In this document: in pieces, positions 1 to 8,564 of the stretch
Numbering within the stretch: position 1 is the stretch's first letter
Layout: every line of letters begins with the position of its first letter
DNA from: FEN-1219 sp963713355
GTDB lineage: Bacteria > Pseudomonadota > Gammaproteobacteria > Steroidobacterales > Rariloculaceae
Assembly: GCA_963713355.1 (NCBI GenBank)
Contig: CAVQLK010000006.1
Coordinates: forward strand, 62,001-126,000
Direction: 5' to 3'
DNA length: 64,000 nucleotides
Position numbers and translations under genes: made by a program
Notes under the pieces: model-generated
What the model saw: only the letters and a program-made list of their open reading frames with translations
The model's database searches: none
Told to the model about the DNA's origin: nothing

Positions 1-557
1 TCCTCGCTGGCGGTGATGGCGCCGCTCGCCGCGAGCGCGCGGCGCACCTCGGAGCCGGCGCCGTCGGCCGCGAGCACGATGTCGGCTTCGAGGCGCTGCC
101 TTCGACCATCCTGCGATTCGATCAGCGGCGCACCGTCGGCGTCGACGCCGACGCATTGCTCGCCGAACCGGTATTCGACGCCGTCGCGCTGCGCGGCGAG
201 CTCGTAGAGCAGTGTGTTCAGCGTCGCCCGCGAGACGGAATAGATTTCCTCGGTCGCGCGCTGGCCGTACGGCAAGAAGCGCTGTGCTCCCGAAAGATCG
301 TGGACCATGCGGCCGCGCATCGGAATCATGAGCTTCGCGACCTCGGCCTCGATGCCGGCGCGCCGGAGCGCCGCGATGCCGCGCGCCGCGAGCGCAAGAT
401 TGATCGAACGGCCCCCGATCGGCGCTGCGTATGAAAATCGCGGGCCGCGCTCGAAGACGACGGGCGTAAGCCCCCGGCGCGCGAGGAAGATGGCGAGCAA
501 GCTGCCTGCAGGGCCGCCGCCGATGATGGCGATTCGCGGCTGGCCGGCGACCTTCAT
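1..557 (-). CDS. kmo: Kynurenine 3-monooxygenase, N-terminal part (cut by window edge)
   Basis: FAD-dependent monooxygenase that would hydroxylate L-kynurenine to 3-hydroxykynurenine. Only the first 185 residues lie in the window. The N terminus holds the dinucleotide-binding motif IIGGGPAGSLLAIFLARRGL, followed by the family stretch RSINLALAARG and MRGRMVHD, then an ADGAGSEVRRAL segment where FAD contacts are expected. The ATG at 557 overlaps the kynureninase stop in an ATGA, so translation is probably coupled. With the two upstream genes it makes an aerobic kynurenine module. A generic aromatic hydroxylase is possible from the fold alone, but the neighbours make KMO the best reading. Confidence 0.9.
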   Translation of the reverse strand, partial: MKVAGQPRIAIIGGGPAGSLLAIFLARRGLTPVVFERGPRFSYAAPIGGRSINLALAARGIAALRRAGIEAEVAKLMIPMRGRMVHDLSGAQRFLPYGQRATEEIYSVSRATLNTLLYELAAQRDGVEYRFGEQCVGVDADGAPLIESQDGRRQRLEADIVLAADGAGSEVRRALAASGAITASE

Positions 558-1879
558 GCGTCGAGCGTGCGGCGCAGCGCCTGCACGGCGGCGTAGACGT
601 CGCGATAACGGTTATAGAGCGGTGCAGGCGCCAAGCGCAGCACGTTCTGCTTGCGCCAATCCGCGACGATGCCCGCGGCGCGCAGGCGCGCGACGAACGC
701 CGACGCGTCGGCCGGGGGCGGCGTGAACTGCATCGCGACGTGACAGCCCCGCCGCTCGGGATCTGTCGGCGTCAGCATCCGCGCGCGGCCGCCGAGCTCG
801 CGCTCGAGCAGCCATTCGAGGTAACGCGTCAGCGCGACGGACTTCCGCCGCAGGCGTTTCATGCCGGCAGTCTCGAATAGATCCAGTGACGCCGCCAGGG
901 GCGCCAGCGACAGGATCGGAGGGTTGCTGACCTGCCAGCCCTCGGCGCCGGAGAGCGGCGTGAACTTCGGCTCCATGAGAAAGCGCCGCCGGCGGTCGTG
1001 CCCCCACCAGCCGGCGAGGCGCGGCAAAGTTTCGGCAGCGCCATGCCGCCGATGCACGAAGCAGCCGGCGACGGCGCCGGGCCCGGCATTCAGGTATTTG
1101 TAGCTGCACCAGACGGCGAAGTCGGCGCCCGAGTCGTGGACGGCCAATGGCACGTTGCCGATCGCGTGCGCGAGATCGAAGCCGACCCGGCAGCCGTAGC
1201 GCTGCGCGGCCGCAGCGTACGCGGCGAGATCGAGCCGTTCGCCGGTCAAGTACTGCACGCCGGGCAGCAGCACGAGCGCGATGCTCTCGCCTTGCTCGGC
1301 GAGCAGCTCTTCGTAACGCGCGCTGTCGAGCTCGAAGCTGCCTTCGCGGAATCCGACCTCGAGCAACGCCGCGCGAGGGTCGAGGCCGTGCCAGCGCAGC
1401 TGCGACTCGACGGCGTAGCGATCCGAAGAGAACGCGTCGTGCTCGATCAGAATCTTGTAACGCTGCGGCGTCGGCCGGAAGAACGTCGCAAGCATCAGGT
1501 GCAGGTTCACCGTAAGCGTGTTCATCGCGACGACTTCGTCGCTGCGAGCGCCGACGAGCTCGGCGAGCCGCGGGGCGAACTGCACATGATAGTCGAGCCA
1601 GCCGCCGTGCACGGCTCGCAGCGGCCGAGCACGGCCGCGCTTGGCAAGCGCGTCGGGAAAGTGCCCGTCGACGCCGAGCGCGGCCCAGCGGTCGAGCTCC
1701 ATCGCGACGGCGCGGCGCACGGCGCGCGGCATCAGCCCCAGCGAATGGCCGCACAAGTAGGTCAGAGTGCGGCCCTGCTCGCGCGGCAGCTCGAACTCGC
1801 GGCGCAGCGCCGCAAGCTCATCGGCCGCGTCGAGCGTGCGTGCGCCGGCGAGCCCCGGCCGAAATTTCGGGCTGACCAC
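554..1879 (-). CDS. kynU: Kynureninase
   Basis: Pyridoxal-phosphate hydrolase that cleaves (3-hydroxy)kynurenine to (3-hydroxy)anthranilate and alanine. About 441 residues, normal for the family. The start of the mature enzyme shows YLCGHSLGLMPR; the PLP lysine is K261 in CSYKYLNAGPG, preceded by the FDLAHA segment that holds the cofactor-binding aspartate. I chose the GTG at 1879 because the family homology begins there and it sits just past the stop of the upstream dioxygenase; no ATG is better placed. The stop overlaps the start of the monooxygenase gene in ATGA. All three kynurenine genes run in one direction behind rsmA. Confidence 0.93.
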   Translation of the reverse strand: MVSPKFRPGLAGARTLDAADELAALRREFELPREQGRTLTYLCGHSLGLMPRAVRRAVAMELDRWAALGVDGHFPDALAKRGRARPLRAVHGGWLDYHVQFAPRLAELVGARSDEVVAMNTLTVNLHLMLATFFRPTPQRYKILIEHDAFSSDRYAVESQLRWHGLDPRAALLEVGFREGSFELDSARYEELLAEQGESIALVLLPGVQYLTGERLDLAAYAAAAQRYGCRVGFDLAHAIGNVPLAVHDSGADFAVWCSYKYLNAGPGAVAGCFVHRRHGAAETLPRLAGWWGHDRRRRFLMEPKFTPLSGAEGWQVSNPPILSLAPLAASLDLFETAGMKRLRRKSVALTRYLEWLLERELGGRARMLTPTDPERRGCHVAMQFTPPPADASAFVARLRAAGIVADWRKQNVLRLAPAPLYNRYRDVYAAVQALRRTLDA

Positions 1880-1881
1880 GA

Positions 1882-2394
1882 TTACTTGGGCGGCAGCACA
1901 GTGCCGCAGCGCTTGCAGGTGCGCGCATCGACGTTGCCGTAAAAGCGCTCGAACACCGGCGGCAAGTCCTTGACGATGTCCGCGACGTGCAGGTACTCCT
2001 CGTGGAGCTTGTTCGCGCAATTCGGGCAAAACCACATGAAGCCGTCGAGCTCGTGCGGTGCGCGTGTGCGCTCGACGACGATGCCGACCGATTTCGGCAT
2101 TCGCTGCGGCGAATGCGGAACGCGCGCCGGCAGCAGGAAGATCTCGCCTTCGCCGATCGGGATGTCGACGAACTCGTCATCCTGCACGGTCTTGAGCAGC
2201 ATCTGCCCCTCGACTTGGTAGAACAGCTCGGGGCCTTCGTCGAGGTGGTAGTCGGTGCGCGAATTTGGGCCGCCCACGACTTGGACGATGAAGTCGCCGT
2301 CCTCGAACATCTGCTTGTTGCAGACGGGCGGCTTCAGATGCTCGCGATTGTCGTCGATCCAATCGAGAAGATTGAACGGCAGCATCGTCTTCAT
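1882..2394 (-). CDS. nbaC: 3-hydroxyanthranilate 3,4-dioxygenase
   Basis: Cupin-type, iron-dependent ring-cleaving dioxygenase converting 3-hydroxyanthranilate to aminocarboxymuconate semialdehyde. The protein is 170 residues from the ATG at 2394. Metal ligands by family position are H50 and E56 in DYHLDEGPELFYQ and H94 in ARVPHSPQR. The C terminus carries the bacterial rubredoxin-like iron site, CPNC and CKRC. A GAGG about eight bases before the ATG supports this start; an in-frame TTG at 2412 would add six residues. It is the first gene of the kynurenine module, 82 bases after rsmA. Confidence 0.94.
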   Translation of the reverse strand: MKTMLPFNLLDWIDDNREHLKPPVCNKQMFEDGDFIVQVVGGPNSRTDYHLDEGPELFYQVEGQMLLKTVQDDEFVDIPIGEGEIFLLPARVPHSPQRMPKSVGIVVERTRAPHELDGFMWFCPNCANKLHEEYLHVADIVKDLPPVFERFYGNVDARTCKRCGTVLPPK

Positions 2395-2476
2395 GCCAAG
2401 GCCCTCGCGCAAGTCGCGGCGCGCCGCCGCGCCGACCCTGCATTATGCCGCGCCGCGGGCACGACCGGTTGGCTCG

Positions 2477-3247
2477 TCACGATTCGAGCGCCGCAAGCCG
2501 CGCGAAGTCCGCCGGCGCCAGCGTCTCGGGCCGCGCTTTCGGATCGATGCCGGCGGACGCGATCGCTTCGGCCGTCAGACGTCCCTTCAGCGAGCGCCCG
2601 AGCGTTTTGCGGCGCATCGAGAACAGGTGCGCGACGAGACTCGCGAAGCGGGCGCGATCCCTTACCGCGAACGGCGGCGCCGCGTGCGGCACGAGCCGCA
2701 CGACCGTCGACCAGACTTTCGGCGGCGGCGTGAACGCGCCTGGGCCGACGTGGAAGCAGACTTCGGAGCGCGCGAAGAGCGACAGCATGACCGTGAGGCG
2801 CCCGTACTCCTTGCCGCCAGGCGCGGCCGTGATGCGCTCGACGACCTCCCGCTGCAGCATCACGTGCAGATCCTTGATGGCCGGGGCGAAGGTCGCGAGA
2901 TGGAACAGCAGCGGCGTCGAGATGTTGTAGGGCAAGTTGCCGACGACTCGCAGCGAGCGCGGCCCCGGCGCGAGCGCGCCGAAGTCGAACGCGAGCGCGT
3001 CGGCCTCGTGCACGACGAGCCGCTCGGGATGCGCGACGCGGCTTGGCAGCGCGGCCGCGAGCTCGCGATCGACCTCGACGACGTGCAAGCGCTCGAGCTT
3101 CGAAGCAAGCGGAATCGTCAGCGCGCCGGGACCGCCGCCGATCTCGACCATGGTGTCGCCCGGCAGCGGCCGGATGACATCGACGAGCCGGCGAATGACG
3201 CCGGGATCGTGCAGGAAATGCTGGCCGAGCCGCTTCTTCGCGCGCAC
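2477..3247 (-). CDS. rsmA: 16S rRNA dimethyladenosine transferase RsmA/KsgA
   Basis: SAM-dependent enzyme that dimethylates two adjacent adenines near the 3' end of 16S rRNA late in 30S assembly. About 256 residues, normal length. It opens with AKKRLGQHFLHD, has the SAM loop VEIGGGPGALT and the catalytic NLPYNIS motif, and ends with the usual helical domain (FSMRRKTLGRSLKG). The GTG at 3247 is chosen because homology starts there and it lies four bases beyond the pdxA stop; an upstream ATG at 3289 would overlap pdxA and add an Arg/Ser-rich tail foreign to the family. The surA-pdxA-rsmA order is the classic gammaproteobacterial arrangement. Confidence 0.95.
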   Translation of the reverse strand: MRAKKRLGQHFLHDPGVIRRLVDVIRPLPGDTMVEIGGGPGALTIPLASKLERLHVVEVDRELAAALPSRVAHPERLVVHEADALAFDFGALAPGPRSLRVVGNLPYNISTPLLFHLATFAPAIKDLHVMLQREVVERITAAPGGKEYGRLTVMLSLFARSEVCFHVGPGAFTPPPKVWSTVVRLVPHAAPPFAVRDRARFASLVAHLFSMRRKTLGRSLKGRLTAEAIASAGIDPKARPETLAPADFARLAALES

Positions 3248-3251
3248 GCGG

Positions 3252-4235
3252 CTACCTCGCGAGCTCGAGCGCGACCTCGACGGCGGCAAACAGGCTGCTT
3301 GGGATTGCGCGGCCGGTGCCGGCGAGCGCGAGCGCGGTGCCGTGATCGACCGACGTCCGCACGATCGGCAGTCCGAGCGTCACGTTGACGATCTCGCCGA
3401 ACGACAGCGCTTTCAGCACGGGCAGGCCTTGGTCGTGATACATCGCGACGACGACGTCGCAGCGAGCGAGCGACTCGGGCGTGAAAGCCGTATCGGCGGA
3501 GACGGGTCCCACGACGTCGAGCCCTTCGGCCGCGAGCGTGCGCACCGCCGGCTCGATGACCGTCCGCTCCTCGGTGCCGATGGTCCCGCTCTCGCCGGCA
3601 TGCGGATTCAAGCCGAGCACGAGCACGCGCGGCCGCGCAATCCGAAACCGCCGCTGCAGATCGCCGTACGTGATTCGAATGAGGCTCTCGAGCTTCGTGC
3701 GATCGAGCGCGGCCGCGACGGCGCGCAGCGGCAGGTGCGTCGTCGCGAGCGCGACGCGAAGAGTCTTTCCGGCGAGCAGCATGACCGGTTGCTTTGCGCC
3801 CGTCAGCTCGGCCAATAGCTCCGTGTGCCCCGAGAAAGGGACGCCGGACTCCGTGATGACGCTCTTCTGCACGGGCGCCGTCACGAGCGCGTGCGCGGTG
3901 CCGTCAACGCAAAGCTCGGTTCCGCGCTTCAGCATCGCGAGCACGTACGCCGCGTTGCGCGTGTCGAGCTTGCCGGGCTCGACGGGAGCGGGGAGTGCGA
4001 TCGGCAGCACGTGCAGGCGGCCGGTTTCGTGACGGCCGACCGCGCCTGCGTCTTGGCAGGCGCGCAGCTCGACGTGAGTGCCGAGCAGGCGCGCGCGCGA
4101 CTCGAGCAACCCCACGTCGCCGAGCACGGCGAGGCGCGCGTCGAACGGCCGCGACGCGAGCGCCAGCGAAATGTCCGGGCCGATGCCGGCCGGCTCGCCG
4201 GAGCTCACGACGATCAAGGGTGAATGCGTGTTCAC
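3252..4235 (-). CDS. pdxA: 4-hydroxythreonine-4-phosphate dehydrogenase
   Basis: Oxidises 4-phosphohydroxy-L-threonine in de novo pyridoxal phosphate synthesis. The protein has 327 residues, standard for PdxA. Visible family features are the opening SSGEPAGIGPDI, and the three metal-binding histidine segments PFSGHTELLAELTG, NPHAGESG/AMYHDQGL and TSVDHGTAL. It lies between surA (52 bases upstream) and rsmA (four bases downstream), so it is probably co-transcribed with both. PLP made here would serve the downstream kynureninase, although the link is only that of neighbours. Confidence 0.96.
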   Translation of the reverse strand: MNTHSPLIVVSSGEPAGIGPDISLALASRPFDARLAVLGDVGLLESRARLLGTHVELRACQDAGAVGRHETGRLHVLPIALPAPVEPGKLDTRNAAYVLAMLKRGTELCVDGTAHALVTAPVQKSVITESGVPFSGHTELLAELTGAKQPVMLLAGKTLRVALATTHLPLRAVAAALDRTKLESLIRITYGDLQRRFRIARPRVLVLGLNPHAGESGTIGTEERTVIEPAVRTLAAEGLDVVGPVSADTAFTPESLARCDVVVAMYHDQGLPVLKALSFGEIVNVTLGLPIVRTSVDHGTALALAGTGRAIPSSLFAAVEVALELAR

Positions 4236-4287
4236 GGCCGCGCTACGCGCGCCTCGGCGGATGGCGGGCGCGTGGCCGCGGCCGCCG

Positions 4288-5628
4288 TCAGCGGCGGACG
4301 TCGACGAATGCTTGGTCGCGGAGCCGCCGCACCCACATCTCGCGCTCTTCCTCGGCCTTCGCCGCGCGGATCTGACGCGCGCATTGCGTGCGCTTCACCT
4401 CGTCCGTCGTGTCGTGCGAGCGCCGCTCCAAGACCTCGATCAGGTGCCAGCCAAAGCGCGTCTTGATCGGCGGGCTGAGCTCGTTGATCTGCAGCGCGGC
4501 CATGGCGTCCTCGAACTCCGGCACAGTATCGCCGGGGGACAACCACCCCAAGTCGCCGCCTTCCGCGGCCGACGCCGGGTCCTCCGACACGGCCTCCGCG
4601 ACGGTCGCGAAATCGTCGCCGCCGACGATTCGATCGCGGATGCCGCGTGCCTTCTGCTGCACGGCGGCTTCGTCGAGAATCTCGTTCGGCCGCAGCAGAA
4701 TGTGCCGAACGCGGAGCTGGTCGATCATCATCGCCTCGGCGCCGCGCATGTCGTTGAGCCGGACGATCTGGAACCCGCCCGCGCTTTGCAGCGGCTCCGA
4801 GAACTCGCCGGGCTTCATACGGATGACGAGATCGGCGAACAGCGTCGGCAGCTGCGAGCCTTTGCGCCAACCCAAGCTGCCGCCGTCGAGCGCGGTCTGC
4901 GCATCCGAAACGGCTACGGCGAGCCGTGCGAAATCCTCGCCGGCCTCGAGCCTGCCGTGAATCTCCTCGATGCGTGCACGCGCCGCTTGGACGTCTTGTT
5001 GCGTCGCCGTTCCCGGGACGCTTATCAAGATATGCGAGATGTTGTAGTCGAACCCCGCGGACGCATTCTCGTCCGAGTCGACCAAGCATTGCTCGAGCTC
5101 TCGCGGAGTGATCGCGATGCGGGCGACGACGTCGCGCTGCTCGAGCTGCTCGACGAGCAGGTCTTTGCGGCTGTCCTCGCGATATGTCGTGTAATCGACG
5201 CCCTGCGCCGCGAGCACCGTCGGCAATTCCTCGAGCGCGTAGCCCAAGTTCGATGCGACGCGCGACAACGCTTCGTTGAGCAGATCGTCGGCGACGGTAA
5301 TGCCGACGCGCTCGGCGCGCTGCAGCTGGATCTCGCGCACGATGAGCTGGTCGAGGACTTGCCGCTCGATGTCGGAGACGGGCGGAAGCGGCCGCCGTTG
5401 CTCGGGCGGCAGCTGAGCCTGTTGATTCCTCAGGTTCTGGGTGACGCGGTCAATCGCCTCCGAGAGCTCGCTTTTCAGAACGATGCCTTCGTCGACGACG
5501 GCTGCGACGCCTTCGAGCAGCTCGCCGCCGGCGCCGAGCTCCCTATCCTGAGCATCGGCGGCCGGCAACCAGTGGACCATTATGACGCTCGCAACGGCGA
5601 GCAGACTGCGTTTGTGAAAGGTGCTCAT
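4288..5628 (-). CDS. surA: Periplasmic chaperone/peptidyl-prolyl isomerase SurA
   Basis: Periplasmic chaperone that delivers unfolded outer-membrane proteins, including LptD, to the BAM complex. It has 446 residues from the ATG at 5628, with a signal peptide ending in PAADA. The N-terminal chaperone domain contains VVDEGIVLKSEL. Two parvulin domains follow: the first begins with NISHILISVPG and has GGSLGWRKGSQLP; the second begins with RVRHILLRPNE and has GGDLGWLSPGD. The frame stays open far upstream through lptD, but the signal peptide fixes the start. It sits 11 bases after the lptD stop. Confidence 0.95.
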   Translation of the reverse strand: MSTFHKRSLLAVASVIMVHWLPAADAQDRELGAGGELLEGVAAVVDEGIVLKSELSEAIDRVTQNLRNQQAQLPPEQRRPLPPVSDIERQVLDQLIVREIQLQRAERVGITVADDLLNEALSRVASNLGYALEELPTVLAAQGVDYTTYREDSRKDLLVEQLEQRDVVARIAITPRELEQCLVDSDENASAGFDYNISHILISVPGTATQQDVQAARARIEEIHGRLEAGEDFARLAVAVSDAQTALDGGSLGWRKGSQLPTLFADLVIRMKPGEFSEPLQSAGGFQIVRLNDMRGAEAMMIDQLRVRHILLRPNEILDEAAVQQKARGIRDRIVGGDDFATVAEAVSEDPASAAEGGDLGWLSPGDTVPEFEDAMAALQINELSPPIKTRFGWHLIEVLERRSHDTTDEVKRTQCARQIRAAKAEEEREMWVRRLRDQAFVDVRR

Positions 5629-5639
5629 GATCGCGCTTC

Positions 5640-7871
5640 TCAATAGGCTCGGGCGATGTTCCGGTAGCCAAGAATACCACGGTCGAGCAGCTCGTCCGGA
5701 GAGGAGACCCGCTGCGACAAACCCTTGAGCTCGAGCACGAGCGACAGCGAGCTGTCGGACTCGCCCGTACGGCTGCTCACGTAGTTGCGATTGATTATTC
5801 GCAGGCGCCAGCAACAGGCCTCGTATTCCCAGCCGACGAAGTCCTCGAGCCGCTCCTTGTCGAGGAACGAATAGCTGTAGCTGCCGATGATGCGCCAGCG
5901 CTCCGCGATCGGCCAGACGACCGACACGTCGCCTTGCTCGAGCGCATCGCGCCGATAACGATAGCCGAAGCCGAAGACGCGATCGTCCTTCGGGCGGTAC
6001 TCGAGGCGCGTTTCGGTGCGGGCCGTCGTCGAGGTCTCGCTGTTCCATTGGTAGCCGACGTCGAGTGCCCACGCGTCACGAACGCCGATGCCGACCTCGG
6101 CAACGTAGTCCGAAGCGTCGGTATCGGTCGGCGCCGTGCCGGGCAGTGTCACTATCTGCGGATCGAGATAGCGCGTCTGCCCCAAGCTTGCCGTGAGGCG
6201 CTCGCGGCCGTTTGCGGCGTCGATGAGCCGCGTGGTGACTCCGAAGGAGATCTGATCCGTGTCGGCGATGCGATCGGGCCCGACGAACTGATATTTTCGA
6301 AACAGCTGGACGAGATTGAAATCCGGCACGATCGTGTCGAACACGGGCAGGGCGGTCTGGTCCTCGAACGGCACGTGCACGTAGAGCAGCCGCGGCTCGA
6401 GCGTCTGCAGCCAGTTGCGCCGGCCGCGCGTGTCGCGCTCGAACGTCATTCCCATGTCGAGCGTGCCGATCGGCAGGCCGCGCCTCTGCACGTCGTCCTC
6501 GCCGGGCGCCGTATCGTCGAGCCAGTAATTCGTCTGGCGCACCGCGACGGCGGGCGTCAAGAACATGCCAGAGCGCGCGAAACGCAGGCTGACCTCCTGC
6601 GTCGAGTCGAGGCGCCAGCCCGTAGTGCCGACGTTGCGATCGAAGCTCACGAGCTCGGTGTCGGAGTCGAACCGCAGAAGGCCACGGCCCCAGCGGCCGC
6701 CGAACACCATCTGCGGAACGCGCTCGTAGGGGCGTTCGGCGTCGGTGAGCACGGGGTCGATCGTCTGGTAATTCTGGAATCGCGTCAGCAGCGACCAGCT
6801 CGGCGCAAAGTACGTGACGTCGAGGAATCGGTTCAGATGCGTTTGGCTCGTGACGGCTAGGCTCGTGCCGAGGTCTTCGAAGTAAGCATCGTCCGAGACG
6901 CCTTCGAGGCCGGAGAGAACCTCGAGCTCATCGCGGCGGCCGAACAGCGACTCGTGTTGGAGATTCGCGTAGCGGCGCGTCGTTTGCGTCTCCTCGTCGT
7001 CGGGCAAGTACTCGAAGCCGAAGTCGCCGCGGCTATTGGGCATCAGATAGCGGAAATCGCTGTTGATCTGTGTTCCGCGCTCGGCCATGTAGCGCGGCGC
7101 GAGCGTCAGGTCGTAATTCGGCGCGAGATTCAGGTAGTAGGGCACGGTCAGCTCGAAGCCCGTGCGCTGGCCGCTGCCGGGAACCGGCGTCAGGAAACCG
7201 CTCTTGCGCTGGTCGTTGATCGGGAAGCTGAAGTACGGCACGTAGAGGACGGGCACGCCCTTGAAGTCGAGCTTGACGCCGCGCGCGGTGCCGACGCCGC
7301 CGTTGACGTCGAGCTCGGCGCTTTTCGCACTGATCTCCCAGGCGACGTTCTCGGGCGGGCAGGTCGTGAACAGCATGCTCGCGAGCGAGATGCGGCTTTC
7401 GCTCGTGACGGCGATCTGCTCCGCCGAGCCGCGCGCGGGCCGGGTTGGGAGATCGAAGCCGGCGGCCGAAAAGCTGACGGTCTCGATATCACGATCGTAG
7501 TGCGCGTCTTCGCCGAAGACCAAGACGCCGGGGCCCGTGAGCTCGACGCGGCCGAGCAAGTCGACGTTGCCATCGGTCGCGACCGTCGCTCCCTGCGCCG
7601 TGAGCGTGCCCTCAGCGTACCTAATCTCGACGTCGCCGAAGGTAGCTTCGGAATCGGACACGCCGTCGATGCGGCTCGTGACGATCTCGAGCATTTCGCC
7701 GACACTCGCGTCGTCGCCGTCGTCGCTTTCAACGGGCCGCGCCGGCGGGAGGTCCAACTGCTCGGGGACCAAGCAAAGCTCTTGCGCGAAGGCTTGCGGC
7801 GCCAAACCGAGGACGAGCCAGAGGGCGATGATCGTTCGTCGGCTTGCGGGCACGAGCTGCGGCTGAATCAA
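5640..7871 (-). CDS. lptD: LPS-assembly outer-membrane protein LptD
   Basis: Outer-membrane beta-barrel that, with LptE, inserts lipopolysaccharide into the outer leaflet. 743 residues from a TTG at 7871; an in-frame GTG at 7853 would also keep the signal peptide (TIIALWLVLGLAPQAFA). The N-terminal OstA/LptA-like beta-jellyroll (about residues 55-200) is followed by a long barrel with alternating aromatic strands and C-terminal pieces such as WEYEACCWRLRI. The CC pair and an early cysteine fit the disulfide pattern of LptD. It heads the lptD-surA-pdxA-rsmA block and diverges from murU with only 28 bases between start codons. Confidence 0.94.
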   Translation of the reverse strand: MIQPQLVPASRRTIIALWLVLGLAPQAFAQELCLVPEQLDLPPARPVESDDGDDASVGEMLEIVTSRIDGVSDSEATFGDVEIRYAEGTLTAQGATVATDGNVDLLGRVELTGPGVLVFGEDAHYDRDIETVSFSAAGFDLPTRPARGSAEQIAVTSESRISLASMLFTTCPPENVAWEISAKSAELDVNGGVGTARGVKLDFKGVPVLYVPYFSFPINDQRKSGFLTPVPGSGQRTGFELTVPYYLNLAPNYDLTLAPRYMAERGTQINSDFRYLMPNSRGDFGFEYLPDDEETQTTRRYANLQHESLFGRRDELEVLSGLEGVSDDAYFEDLGTSLAVTSQTHLNRFLDVTYFAPSWSLLTRFQNYQTIDPVLTDAERPYERVPQMVFGGRWGRGLLRFDSDTELVSFDRNVGTTGWRLDSTQEVSLRFARSGMFLTPAVAVRQTNYWLDDTAPGEDDVQRRGLPIGTLDMGMTFERDTRGRRNWLQTLEPRLLYVHVPFEDQTALPVFDTIVPDFNLVQLFRKYQFVGPDRIADTDQISFGVTTRLIDAANGRERLTASLGQTRYLDPQIVTLPGTAPTDTDASDYVAEVGIGVRDAWALDVGYQWNSETSTTARTETRLEYRPKDDRVFGFGYRYRRDALEQGDVSVVWPIAERWRIIGSYSYSFLDKERLEDFVGWEYEACCWRLRIINRNYVSSRTGESDSSLSLVLELKGLSQRVSSPDELLDRGILGYRNIARAY

Positions 7872-7899
7872 AGGCGGTTACAATGGCATACGGTATTGC
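7872..7899. promoter_or_regulatory. Very short divergent gap between lptD and murU
   Basis: Only 28 bases separate the two start codons. On the plus strand it contains TACAAT about 20 bases before the murU ATG, a possible -10 element. Any -35 elements must lie inside the neighbouring genes. No clear Shine-Dalgarno sequence is seen for either gene. The promoter call is inference. Confidence 0.35.
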
Positions 7900-8562
7900 A
7901 TGAGAGCAATGATCCTCGCAGCAGGCCGCGGCGAGCGCATGGGCGCGCTGACGGCGATGCAACCCAAACCGCTATTGACGATCGGCGATCGGTCGCTGAT
8001 CGAGCATCACGTCGTGCGGCTCGCGGCGAGCGGCGTCAACGAGCTCGTCATCAATCTTTCGTATCGCGGCAGCGAGATTCGCAAACGGCTCGGCGACGGC
8101 AGCCGCTTCGGCGTGTCGATCGCGTACAGCGACGAGGGCGAGCCGCCGCTCGAGACGGGAGGCGGCATCGTGCAGGCGCTGCCGTTGCTCGGCGGGCAAC
8201 CGTTCCTGCTCGTGAACTCTGACGTGTACACGGACTTCGACTTTCGCGTTCTCGTCGAGGGCCCGCGTGTGCCGACGCTCGTGCTCGTGACGAATCCGTC
8301 GCATAACGCGCGCGGCGATTTCGGGCTCGACGCCGCCGGTTACGTCACGGCGGCCCCGCCGCTCTCGACGTATGCCGGCATCGCCGTGTTCGATTCGCGC
8401 ATGTTTGCGGGGCTGCCGCCGGGCCGCCGGCCGCTGAAGCCATTGCTCGACGCCGCGATCGCGCGCCGCGAGCTCAAGGCTTTGCCGTTCTCCGGCGTGT
8501 GGCTCGACGTCGGCACGCCCGAGCGGCTCGAGGAGGCGCGCGCATTCGCCGTGCGGAGCTGA
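7900..8562 (+). CDS. murU: N-acetylmuramate alpha-1-phosphate uridylyltransferase MurU
   Basis: Nucleotidyltransferase that makes UDP-MurNAc from MurNAc-1-phosphate in a peptidoglycan recycling route that bypasses de novo synthesis. 220 residues, typical. The N terminus MILAAGRGERMGALT is the nucleotide-binding signature, with the conserved lysine in QPKPLLTIG; the metal-binding aspartate lies in LLVNSDVYTD; LETGGGIVQAL and GVWLDVGTPERLEE are family segments. In Pseudomonas-type genomes the kinase AmgK is encoded directly upstream; here lptD occupies that spot, so the kinase must be elsewhere or absent. It is followed after two bases by the isomerase gene. Confidence 0.9.
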   Translation: MRAMILAAGRGERMGALTAMQPKPLLTIGDRSLIEHHVVRLAASGVNELVINLSYRGSEIRKRLGDGSRFGVSIAYSDEGEPPLETGGGIVQALPLLGGQPFLLVNSDVYTDFDFRVLVEGPRVPTLVLVTNPSHNARGDFGLDAAGYVTAAPPLSTYAGIAVFDSRMFAGLPPGRRPLKPLLDAAIARRELKALPFSGVWLDVGTPERLEEARAFAVRS

Positions 8563-8564
8563 GC

